In this document: one piece after another, positions 56,012 to 63,413 of the stretch | Position numbering within the stretch: the stretch's first letter is position 1 | Layout: every line of letters begins with the position of its first letter | From: Terrimesophilobacter sp044464485 | Lineage (GTDB): Bacteria; Actinomycetota; Actinomycetes; Actinomycetales; Microbacteriaceae | Length of the DNA: 64,000 nucleotides | Reading direction: 5' to 3' | Assembly (NCBI GenBank): GCA_044464485.1 | Contig: JBIQLG010000001.1 | Location: 62,001-126,000 of the forward strand | Program-made: the position numbers and the translations under genes | Notes under the pieces: model-generated | The model's database searches: none | Seen by the model: the letters and a program-made list of their open reading frames with translations, nothing else | Told to the model about the DNA's origin: nothing

Positions 56012-57238
56012 ATGCGGGAACTTCCCACTCGAGTGGCATTCGTGTCGATGCACACATCTCCCGCCGCTCAGCCGGGCGTTGCGGACGCCGGGGGCATGAA
56101 CGTCGCGATTCGAGGGTTTGCGAGGGAGCTTGCGGCGCGAGGAGTGCACGTGGATCTCATCACCCGCGCAGATCGAGAGCCGCACGCACGCGACCTTGAA
56201 GCGGGGGTGAGGCTCCACGCGCTCGCCGCGGGGCGGCCAGGCCCTGTGGCGAAATCCGATCTTGCCGAGATCTCCGACGAGTTCGGGGAGGCGGTCGCCG
56301 CGCTCGCGCGAGAGGCGGCACCGGCCTTTGACATCATCCACGCTCACTACTGGCTCAGCGGCATTGCGGCCCTTCCCGTGGCACTCGAAGTCGGTGCGCC
56401 ATTCGTTCAGAGTTTTCACACGCTCGCGGCGATGAAGGACCGTGAAACGTCCGGCCGCATGCCAAGGGAGTCAGAGAGGAGGGTTCATTCCGAGCTGTTC
56501 CTTGCCCGTCAGGCGGCTGCCATCATTGCGGGTTCCGCCGCCGAAGCGACGTTTCTCATCGACGATGTGCGGGCGCCGGCCGATCGGGTGTGGGTGATTC
56601 CGCCGGGTGTCGATATTGATCTCTTTCGGCCCAATCGCGAAAAGGCGCGGGCGCGCGTCGAGAGTGCGCTGGCGATTGCGCCCGAGCGCGCCATCCTGTG
56701 CGTTGCCGGTCGAATCCAGCCGCTCAAAGACCAGGAGCTGGCCATCCGGATTTTGGCGGAATTGCCTCCTCGACACGGTGCGAGACCGATCCTGGTGATC
56801 GCGGGCGAGTCGACACCCGGCGACGAGGAGTACGCGAGGGGCCTGAGAGCTCTCGCGCAAGAACTCGGTGTCGACGGTGACGTACGGTTCACGGGTGCAC
56901 TGTCGAGAACGGCCATCGCCGATCTGCTCTGTGCTGCCACGATTACGCTCGTCACCTCGCACAGCGAGACCTTCGGTCTCACCGCGCTGGAGTCGGCTGC
57001 CAGCGGAACGCCCGTGGTCGGCTATCGTGCCAGCGGGATGTCGGAGTCGATAGCCGAGGGGGTTTCCGGAGTGCTCGTTGACTCCCGCAGTCCGAAGGAC
57101 TGGGCGGATGCCGTCGCTCTCCTTCTCGACGATTCTGAGCTTCTCGGCGAGCTGGCCGCGTCTTCGCGCCTGCACGCACTCGGCTACACCTGGGCGTCCT
57201 CGGCAACGGCGCTGCTCGGCGTGTATTCGAGCCTCTAA
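56012..57238 (+). CDS. GT4-family glycosyltransferase (MshA-like)
   Basis: A 408-residue retaining glycosyltransferase. The N-terminus has the MshA/sucrose-synthase-type acceptor loop (SMHTSPAAQPGVADAGGMNV). HAHYWLSG, SFHTLAAMK, VIPPGVDIDLFRP, GRIQPLKDQELAIRIL and the nucleotide-sugar EX7E box in SETFGLTALESAASGTPVV are typical. It may be the mycothiol enzyme MshA (UDP-GlcNAc plus inositol-3-phosphate) or a close paralogue; no other mycothiol genes are in the window. The 3' end overlaps the convergent oxidoreductase by four bases. Confidence 0.88.
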   Translation: MRELPTRVAFVSMHTSPAAQPGVADAGGMNVAIRGFARELAARGVHVDLITRADREPHARDLEAGVRLHALAAGRPGPVAKSDLAEISDEFGEAVAALAREAAPAFDIIHAHYWLSGIAALPVALEVGAPFVQSFHTLAAMKDRETSGRMPRESERRVHSELFLARQAAAIIAGSAAEATFLIDDVRAPADRVWVIPPGVDIDLFRPNREKARARVESALAIAPERAILCVAGRIQPLKDQELAIRILAELPPRHGARPILVIAGESTPGDEEYARGLRALAQELGVDGDVRFTGALSRTAIADLLCAATITLVTSHSETFGLTALESAASGTPVVGYRASGMSESIAEGVSGVLVDSRSPKDWADAVALLLDDSELLGELAASSRLHALGYTWASSATALLGVYSSL

Positions 57239-58644
57239 CCTCGGTATGCCTCGAGGAGACGGAGCCACACTTCGCTCATGGTCGGATATGCGGGGACGGC
57301 GTGCCACAGCCGATCGAGGGGAACTTCTCCCACAATGGCAATGGTCGCGGAATGCAGCATTTCGCCGACATCCTGGCCGACGAACGTCATACCGACGATG
57401 ACGCTTCGAGTCTCATCCACGATCATGCGCGCGCGCCCCGTGTAACCCACCGCATGGAGGCTGGCGCCCGCGACGTGTCCGAGGTCGTAATCGACCACAC
57501 GGATGTTGAGCCCCGCGTCTCTCGCCGACGCCTCCGTGTGGCCAACCGACGCAACCTCGGGGTCACTGAAGGTCACCTGTGGCACGGCGCTGTGATCTGC
57601 TGTCGCAACGAAGCGGCTCCACGATCCCTGATCGACACGATCTCCCAACGCCCTCGCGGCGATGACTGCGCCAGCGGCGCGCGCCTGGTATTTGCCCTGA
57701 TGGGTGAGGAGTGCCCGATGATTCACGTCACCGACCGCATACAACCAGTCAACTCCGCGAACCCGCATGGTGTCGTCGACGTCGAGCCACTCGCCTCCCG
57801 ACAGACCCACCGACTCGAGTCCGATATCCGATGTACGGGGGATGCGGCCCGTTGCAACGAGCAGCTCCTCCGCGGCGATCGGCGTGCCGTCATCGAGATC
57901 GACAGTCACTTCGTAGCCGGCGCGGTGCACCGATCGGGCCTCAACCCCCACGCGAACATCAACCCCAAGCGACTCGAGTTGCTGTCTCACCATCTCTCCG
58001 GCAAACGGTTCGTTGCTGCTCAACAAGTCACTTCGCGACAGAATTGTGACCGCGGTGCCGAACCCGGCGTAGGCCGTTGCCATCTCCACTCCGACAACAC
58101 CGCCGCCGACGATGACCAGCCGAGGAGGAGCGTTCTTGGCACTTGTCGCGTCCCGGCTGGTCCAGGGTGAAGCGTCGCGCAATCCGGGAATATCGGGAAG
58201 CAGCGACGCAGAACCCGTGCAGACCGCAATGGCGTGTCGCGCGCGCAACGTGGAAGCGGCTCCTCCCTCTGCGGTGACCGTGACCTCCCGTTCTCCGCTG
58301 ATCCGACCAACACCTCGCACGAGCTCTATGCCCGCAGAATGCAACCAATCCACTTGCGCGGAATCGTTCCAGTGACTTGCGGCTTTGTCGCGCCGCGCGA
58401 GCACTGCCTCAACGTCCAGCGTTCCCGTCACCGCTTCGCGTGCACCGCCCACGCGTTCCGCGGCGCGGACGGCCGCCGCACTTCGCAAGAGAGCCTTGGA
58501 CGGCATGCACGCCCAGTAGGAGCACTCACCGCCTGCCAGTTCGCTTTCGATGATCACTACCGACAAACCCGCGGCGGCGGCGCGATCGGCGACGTTTTCA
58601 CCGGTCGAACCGGCTCCGATCACGACAAGGTCATATTCGTCCAT
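57235..58644 (-). CDS. Pyridine nucleotide-disulfide oxidoreductase (dihydrolipoyl dehydrogenase-like)
   Basis: A 469-residue FAD flavoprotein. DLVVIGAGSTGENVADRAAA binds FAD, the redox disulfide is in GGECSYWACMPSKALL (CxxxxC), LVIVGGGVVGVEMATAYAGF binds NAD(P)H, and LYAVGDVNHRALLTHQGKYQ is the second FAD site. The C-terminal interface has HAVPAYPTMSE where classical enzymes carry HAHPTLSE, so the catalytic histidine is present. The substrate (lipoyl, mycothiol, metal or quinone) is not clear. ATG 58644 is six bases after TACTCT. Confidence 0.9.
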   Translation of the reverse strand: MDEYDLVVIGAGSTGENVADRAAAAGLSVVIIESELAGGECSYWACMPSKALLRSAAAVRAAERVGGAREAVTGTLDVEAVLARRDKAASHWNDSAQVDWLHSAGIELVRGVGRISGEREVTVTAEGGAASTLRARHAIAVCTGSASLLPDIPGLRDASPWTSRDATSAKNAPPRLVIVGGGVVGVEMATAYAGFGTAVTILSRSDLLSSNEPFAGEMVRQQLESLGVDVRVGVEARSVHRAGYEVTVDLDDGTPIAAEELLVATGRIPRTSDIGLESVGLSGGEWLDVDDTMRVRGVDWLYAVGDVNHRALLTHQGKYQARAAGAVIAARALGDRVDQGSWSRFVATADHSAVPQVTFSDPEVASVGHTEASARDAGLNIRVVDYDLGHVAGASLHAVGYTGRARMIVDETRSVIVGMTFVGQDVGEMLHSATIAIVGEVPLDRLWHAVPAYPTMSEVWLRLLEAYRG

Positions 58645-58650
58645 TGTTCG

Positions 58651-58656
58651 AGAGTA
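58651..58656 (-). promoter_or_regulatory. Predicted -10 element (TACTCT)
   Basis: On the minus strand TACTCT is followed by CGAACA and ATG 58644. Confidence 0.45.
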
Positions 58657-58689
58657 GTCACCCCGCGTGTGAAGCGGGTTGCGGTTCGC

Positions 58690-59490
58690 TTAGCGTCCGA
58701 TGAACTTCGCCGGTGCGCGGGACGCAAACGATTCCATGCCGATTCGGGCATCTTCGCTGGAAGCGAGCCGAACCAGTTCCGGCTGCAGGAGAGCCTCGGC
58801 AGCGGCGTCGCCGCGGCGCACCGCCGCGCGCGCGTTGGCGAGCGTCGCCTGGACCGCCATCGGAGCCTGCGCCGCAACCCTCTGCGCAAGCTCTCGACCG
58901 CGATCGTACTGCGCGCCGTGCGGGACAACTTCCTGAACGAGCCCGATCCGAAGCGCTTCAGCCGCATCGAAGCTGTCTCCCGTGAGCATCCAGCGCATCG
59001 CATTTCCCCAGCCCACGGCGCGTGGAAATCGCAGTGTAGCCCCGCCGAACGGCAGAATTCCCCTGCTGACTTCGATCTGGCCGAACACCGTCGAATCGGC
59101 CGCGACGGCGATATCGCTGGCGAGGATGAGTTCGATTCCGAGCGTCAGACAGGTGCCCTGAACAGCGACGACAACGGGCTTTCGAACCGGAATGCCGTCC
59201 ACCGCCCACGGGTTCACTCCACCCTCCGGCACCATGTCCAGGCCAGCTGTCCCGATGCGAGGAGCGACGTCGGCGAGGTCGAGACCGCCCGTGAAATGGT
59301 CACCGTGGGCGAAAACGAAGCCCGCGCGCAATTCCGGGTCACGATCGAGCTGGCCATATGCCAGCGACAGTTCCTGCAGCAACTGCATATCCGCGGCGTT
59401 TCGCTTGTCTGCTCGGTTGAAGCCGATATTGAGCACGTCATTGTCCCGCTCGACCGTGATGCGGGAGAAGGAAGCGCGTTGATCACTCAT
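58690..59490 (-). CDS. Enoyl-CoA hydratase/isomerase family protein
   Basis: A 266-residue crotonase-fold protein. The CoA-binding FNRADKRNAADMQLLQELS and the oxyanion region VQGTCLTLGIELILASDIAV are clear. At the catalytic positions it has GQIEVSRGILPFGGATLRFP, where the second glutamate of true hydratases is replaced by glycine-proline context, so an isomerase or other crotonase activity is possible. ATG 59490 is six bases after TAGGCT. Confidence 0.88.
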   Translation of the reverse strand: MSDQRASFSRITVERDNDVLNIGFNRADKRNAADMQLLQELSLAYGQLDRDPELRAGFVFAHGDHFTGGLDLADVAPRIGTAGLDMVPEGGVNPWAVDGIPVRKPVVVAVQGTCLTLGIELILASDIAVAADSTVFGQIEVSRGILPFGGATLRFPRAVGWGNAMRWMLTGDSFDAAEALRIGLVQEVVPHGAQYDRGRELAQRVAAQAPMAVQATLANARAAVRRGDAAAEALLQPELVRLASSEDARIGMESFASRAPAKFIGR

Positions 59491-59496
59491 GAGCTC

Positions 59497-59502
59497 AGCC
59501 TA
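59497..59502 (-). promoter_or_regulatory. Predicted -10 element (TAGGCT)
   Basis: On the minus strand TAGGCT is followed by GAGCTC and ATG 59490. This is the fourth TAGGCT with a six-base spacing in the window. Confidence 0.5.
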
Positions 59503-59546
59503 GGTGAGCTCGCAGAGTCTCTGCCTCCTGCCGCACACGGCGCATT

Positions 59547-60371
59547 TCAGGCGGTGAGCGCTCCGATGACGCGAAGGATGGTGGGCAGGTCGTCGCTTGC
59601 GGCGTCGACTGTGGCCGGCGCGAACTCGCAGACTCCCGCACCGGCGAGGGCGAAACGGGATCGTATGGCCCGAATCATGTCCAGGAGGACGGATGTCGAA
59701 ATCCCGAACGGCACCGGGTAGTCGAGTCCCGCGAACTCCGAAGGGTCGAGTACGTCGAAATCGATATGCAGGTAGACACTCGTCGCACCGGTAGCCTCGA
59801 TTGCCGCAACGAGTGATTCTGCAGTGAGTTCGTGTGGCGATAGGATTCGCAGTCCGCGCTCGGCGATCCACTGCGCCTCAGGTTCGTCCCATTCGCGGGC
59901 GCCGGCAAGAATCGTCTGCGAGCCCGAGAGCGGATTGTCGGGAACGAGTGACGGGAAGCCGTCACCGAGCAGTGTTCGCAGCACCATTCCATGAAATGCG
60001 CCCGTGGGAGAAGTTTCCGGCGAATGTGCGTCGGGGTGCGCGTCGAACCACACGAGAGCAAGGTCGTTCGGATGCAGAGCGTGCGCGTGCGCGACCGACG
60101 CAAGTTCCACGCCGCAATCGCCCCCGATCGTGATAACCGCTTCTGTCTCGTCGCGCAGCGCAGACTCGCAGCGGTCGCGCACCGACTGGATTGCGCTCAA
60201 CCGGCGCACGCCGCTCCCGAGGCTTTCACCGGCACCCAGCGGGATGTCGATCGCGGTTGTCTGCCCCGCGGGGAGATCGCCGCGGATGGCGCTCGCGCCA
60301 TCCGAAAGGTGCAGGGCTCTGGTAGACCCAGAGCCCTGCCACTGTGCAACGACGAGAAACTTCGCGCTCAT
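59547..60371 (-). CDS. Arginase/agmatinase-family ureohydrolase
   Basis: A 274-residue protein with all Mn-binding motifs: VITIGGDCGVELAS, LVWFDAHPDAHSPET and YLHIDFDVLDPSEF, followed by a conserved FAPATVD-type end. In the first motif GGDC replaces the usual GGDH, so one metal ligand differs, as in some actinobacterial relatives and formiminoglutamase-like proteins. The substrate is uncertain. ATG 60371 is chosen; the open frame to 60560 is inside pspA. It is 10 bases downstream of pspA on the same strand. Confidence 0.85.
   Translation of the reverse strand: MSAKFLVVAQWQGSGSTRALHLSDGASAIRGDLPAGQTTAIDIPLGAGESLGSGVRRLSAIQSVRDRCESALRDETEAVITIGGDCGVELASVAHAHALHPNDLALVWFDAHPDAHSPETSPTGAFHGMVLRTLLGDGFPSLVPDNPLSGSQTILAGAREWDEPEAQWIAERGLRILSPHELTAESLVAAIEATGATSVYLHIDFDVLDPSEFAGLDYPVPFGISTSVLLDMIRAIRSRFALAGAGVCEFAPATVDAASDDLPTILRVIGALTA
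60311..60339. repeat. Perfect 12-bp inverted repeat in the arginase-like gene
   Basis: GCAGGGCTCTGG (60311-60322) and CCAGAGCCCTGC (60328-60339) are exact inverted copies with a five-base loop. They cover about codons 11-20 of the arginase-like gene. Confidence 0.85.
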
Positions 60372-60381
60372 TGCGTTCGAT

Positions 60382-61125
60382 TTACTCGCCAGAGGTGACG
60401 GCCTTTTGCGGGTCCCCGCCCGACTTGAGCGCAGCGAGTCGGGCTTCCACCTCAACTTCCTTGTCGGAGTCGGCGAGCTGTTCGAACTGCGCATCGAGAC
60501 TGGACGCTGCGAGCTCCTGCTGGCCGAGAACCTTCGCCTCTTCACGTCGGATCTTTTCATCGAAACGGTTGATTTCGCTCGTGGGATCGAGGATGTCGAT
60601 GCTCTTCATGGCATCCATGACCTGCTGCTGCGCGCTCGCGGTCTTCGCCCGTGCAATGAGTTCGTCCCTCTTGGCCGACAGTTCGTTGAGTTTGCCGCGC
60701 ATGCCGTCGAGGCCCTGCTTGAGCTTGTCGACAACGGCCGTCTGGCTGGCGATTGTCGGCTCGGCCGCCTTCGCTTCCTTTTCTGCGGAAAGCTGTCGGC
60801 CGAGCGCCACTTTCGCGAGGTTGTCGAACTTGTCGGCATCCGCGGTATTTCCGCCGGCGCGAAGCTCATCCGCCTTTCGGCTCGCAGCCAGCGCCTTGCT
60901 GCCCCAGTCCTGAGCGTTGGCCACGTCTTCTGCATGGTCCTGTTCGAGAAGACGAAGGTTGCCGATGGTCTGGGCGATCGCGCTTTCCGCTTCCGCAATG
61001 CTGTTGGAATAGTCGCGCACCATCTGGTCGAGCATCATCGCCGGGTCTTCTGCGGCATCCAGCAGCGAATTGATGTTTGCCTTGGCTAATTGGGCGATTC
61101 TGCCGAAAATGGACTGCTTTACCAT
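60382..61125 (-). CDS. pspA: PspA/IM30 (ESCRT-III-like) membrane-stress protein
   Basis: A 247-residue, almost entirely helical protein. QSIFGRIAQLAKANINSLLD is the membrane-binding N-terminal helix region, and AEDPAMMLDQMVRDYSNSIA starts the long coiled-coil hairpin. It polymerises on damaged membranes to maintain integrity. ATG 61125 follows AGGAAACAGG; the open frame to 61143 is less likely. No PspB/C genes are adjacent, as usual in actinobacteria. The arginase-like gene follows ten bases downstream. Confidence 0.93.
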   Translation of the reverse strand: MVKQSIFGRIAQLAKANINSLLDAAEDPAMMLDQMVRDYSNSIAEAESAIAQTIGNLRLLEQDHAEDVANAQDWGSKALAASRKADELRAGGNTADADKFDNLAKVALGRQLSAEKEAKAAEPTIASQTAVVDKLKQGLDGMRGKLNELSAKRDELIARAKTASAQQQVMDAMKSIDILDPTSEINRFDEKIRREEAKVLGQQELAASSLDAQFEQLADSDKEVEVEARLAALKSGGDPQKAVTSGE

Positions 61126-61298
61126 CCTGTTTCCTTCCGTCATGGGCGGGTTTCCTCTAACGGTACTGGAGCGCTGTGGCGTTGGGTAGCGCAGACTCTT
61201 TGAGATTTTTCATTTACAAACGCTCGGCGTCGCTGCCACAATGGGCGCGTCACGGTCACGGTGGCCGTGGAGCGTTCCCCAACGAAAAGGAATCAACA

Positions 61299-61850
61299 AT
61301 GGCAAGTGTTGACAAGGACTCGGCCAACTGGCGTCTCTACGGCGGCGGCGGTTTATTGGTCGGCGGAATTCTGTGGCTGCTGGCGGTTGTGATGGGTCAG
61401 GCCGGCGGCGCGGCGGACTTTGCGAAGTGGCTTGACATCATCGGGCTCATCGTCGTGGCGATCGGCTTCTTTCTGGTGGGCTTTGGTCAAACCGGATCGA
61501 ACGGCGCCGTCGGCAATAGTGCGCTCGGCAAGCTCGGACTGTGGGCTGCCGCTCTCGGCACTCTCCTGTGGGCTCTGCTTCCGCTCTTCGGAGTTGCGGT
61601 TGCGGGTGCGTGGGGTTGGGTCGTCGCCATCCTGGTCGTGGTGGGCACACTTCTCGCCGCGGTCGTCATTATGCAGAAGGGTGTTGCGCGCGGTCTTGCC
61701 AAATGGGCGATGTTCCTCGTCTTCCTTCTGGCGCTCCTGTATTTCCTCGGCCTGCTGGCCGTGGCAGCACTCGCCAATTGGGTGATTGGGCTAATTTTCG
61801 CTATCGTGGTGGCTCTCACCGGTTTGGTCTATCTCCTCAACAAGAAGTAG
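61299..61850 (+). CDS. Small polytopic membrane protein, unknown function
   Basis: A 183-residue protein with about six hydrophobic segments (GGGLLVGGILWLLAVVMGQA; LDIIGLIVVAIGFFLVGFGQ; WVVAILVVVGTLLAAVVIMQ; ALANWVIGLIFAIVVALTGL) and a short lysine end. No family is certain. AAAAGGA precedes ATG 61299. It is divergent from pspA with 173 bases between; no clear operator was found in that gap. A hairpin terminator follows at 61870. Confidence 0.72.
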   Translation: MASVDKDSANWRLYGGGGLLVGGILWLLAVVMGQAGGAADFAKWLDIIGLIVVAIGFFLVGFGQTGSNGAVGNSALGKLGLWAAALGTLLWALLPLFGVAVAGAWGWVVAILVVVGTLLAAVVIMQKGVARGLAKWAMFLVFLLALLYFLGLLAVAALANWVIGLIFAIVVALTGLVYLLNKK

Positions 61851-61869
61851 ATCACTCCGCAGATAACGC

Positions 61870-61903
61870 TCGATCGCTGCCCCAGCGTTGTGGCAGCGAT
61901 CGA
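61870..61903. terminator. Strong hairpin between convergent genes
   Basis: TCGATCGCTGCC (61870-61881) pairs perfectly with GGCAGCGATCGA (61892-61903) around a ten-base loop. Only a short T-run (CGCGTTTAA) follows on the plus strand. It could end transcription in both directions. Confidence 0.6.
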
Positions 61904-61964
61904 CGCGTTTAACCGTGAGCCGCGCTCCCGGCGCACCCGTCGTCGAGTTCACCGTTTTCTTCCC

Positions 61965-62735
61965 TCAGCGTACGTCGAGGTCCTCGATCGACGTGCTCAC
62001 CAGCACCGGGTTCGCCGATCCTGTTTCACTCGAGTCCGGCGTGAAAACGATCGCGGCGAAGAGGTCATATGTTCCTGGCGATAGTGGGGCGGCGCTTTCC
62101 GTCCCGCAACTGATCGGTGCGGAGGCAACCGGATAGGTGAAGGATTCGCCCGGCCGCAGATCGACGCGAAGGGCGAGCGTGCTCGCGACGCCGCCCGGGC
62201 GCGAAGCGACGATGCCGTCGCGAGCAAAAATGAGCGTCGGCTGTGCGGGGGTGGATCCCTGAACGCGCGCGTCCCCGCCGTTCGTGAGGGTTGCCGTGCC
62301 GGCGATGCGGCCACTATCGGAACGAGAAGGAGAAAAACGCAATTCGAGGTTGGAGTCGGTCGCGGTGTGCGGCAAGGCTTTCCACGGCAGACCGCAGTGG
62401 TCGGCGTCGGGGTAGAACATTTTGTTGCTCGAGTCGGTGGGCATGTTGCCGCCGCGAGACTCTGGCGCGACCATCGACATCCCTGCGTCAGAAGAGACCT
62501 GCCCCTCGTGAAGCGACGGGAGCGAGGAAATTCCGAGCGCAAATATTCCCGCGACCGCGAGAACAGAAATTGAGCCGGCCGCGATGAGTTTCGGACGCCG
62601 CCTCGCTCGAGCGCGATGCACGATGGTTGCGCTGTCGATCGCGCTGTTGTGTCCCTGAGTTGCCGCGTTCATCGCGCGACGAAGTTCGCCCTCGAAGGTC
62701 GGATCGGTTTCATTCGTCAAGATAGCGTCCCCCAT
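61965..62735 (-). CDS. Membrane-anchored probable partner of the ECF sigma factor
   Basis: About 256 residues from ATG 62735. A cytoplasmic N-terminus of about 55 residues (TDPTFEGELRRAMNAATQGH, then HRARARRRPK) precedes one membrane helix (LIAAGSISVLAVAGIFALGI) and an exported domain of about 170 residues with two cysteines. No zinc HxxxCxxC anti-sigma motif is seen, so anti-sigma function rests on position. The start overlaps the sigma gene end by 26 bases; TTG 62720 is another possible start. Confidence 0.65.
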   Translation of the reverse strand: MGDAILTNETDPTFEGELRRAMNAATQGHNSAIDSATIVHRARARRRPKLIAAGSISVLAVAGIFALGISSLPSLHEGQVSSDAGMSMVAPESRGGNMPTDSSNKMFYPDADHCGLPWKALPHTATDSNLELRFSPSRSDSGRIAGTATLTNGGDARVQGSTPAQPTLIFARDGIVASRPGGVASTLALRVDLRPGESFTYPVASAPISCGTESAAPLSPGTYDLFAAIVFTPDSSETGSANPVLVSTSIEDLDVR

Positions 62736-63372
62736 CGCCCTGAGAGCGGTCATCCGCCGTCATCGCAAGCGCAAGTTTGCGCAGCCCGTCGCTCAGGTAC
62801 CGCTTGACGGCCCCCGTGCTGATATTCAAGTGATCGGCTATGTCGTCGACTTTCAAATCCTCGTAGTACCTGAGCACGACGCACGCGCGTTCGCGCGGAA
62901 ACAACCCGCGCAGTTTCTGCAGCACATCCATTCGCTCGTCGCTCTCGGATGCGGGTTCGTGAAAGTCTTCAGACACTTCCAGGTGCGCCACCCGCCGCCA
63001 CAGAGTTTGTCGGCGCCCGCGGTCGAGGTAGGTGTTCAGTATGACCTTCCGCACATAGGCCTCCGCGCTGGACACCGTGAATCCATTGCGCACGCGGCCA
63101 AAGGTTTTGACGAGGCCATCCTGCACGAGGTCGGCGGCGTCTTCGGAATTACCGCACAGCAGAAACGCATAGCGCTCGAGTGCCGGCCCGCGTTCGGCGA
63201 CAAGTCGGGAAACGACCGTCTCCCAGTCCGCGGTCCGCGTCGACGCGCTCGCACCGTGCTCGACCAAGGCATTTCCCTCCGCACCACCTATTCTGGCGGC
63301 CGACGTGCCCGATGCGTCGGAGGATTGCCGAAGCAATACCGGTGACGTCAGAGCGCGCGCAAAGGTCGTCAT
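62710..63372 (-). CDS. ECF-type RNA polymerase sigma factor
   Basis: About 220 residues from ATG 63372. Region 2 (RYAFLLCGNSEDAADLVQDG, then AEAYVRKVILNTYLDRGRRQ) and region 4 (LPxE-equivalent FPRERACVVLRYYEDLKVDD, then LNISTGAVKRYLSDGLRKLA) are clear. The N-terminal 60 residues are a less conserved extension, so a start further inside is possible. It resembles the SigE family of actinobacterial ECF factors. It lies 41 bases downstream of pckG on the same strand and overlaps its probable partner. Confidence 0.88.
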   Translation of the reverse strand: MTTFARALTSPVLLRQSSDASGTSAARIGGAEGNALVEHGASASTRTADWETVVSRLVAERGPALERYAFLLCGNSEDAADLVQDGLVKTFGRVRNGFTVSSAEAYVRKVILNTYLDRGRRQTLWRRVAHLEVSEDFHEPASESDERMDVLQKLRGLFPRERACVVLRYYEDLKVDDIADHLNISTGAVKRYLSDGLRKLALAMTADDRSQGDGGRYLDE

Positions 63373-63413
63373 ACCCTCTAAGACGCAGACCGCCTGTAAA
63401 ACGTTGGGGTGGT

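Noticed and set aside
58234..59721. 495-codon plus-strand frame opposite the disulfide reductase and crotonase genes
   Set aside because: Crosses two certain minus-strand genes and their intergenic promoter.
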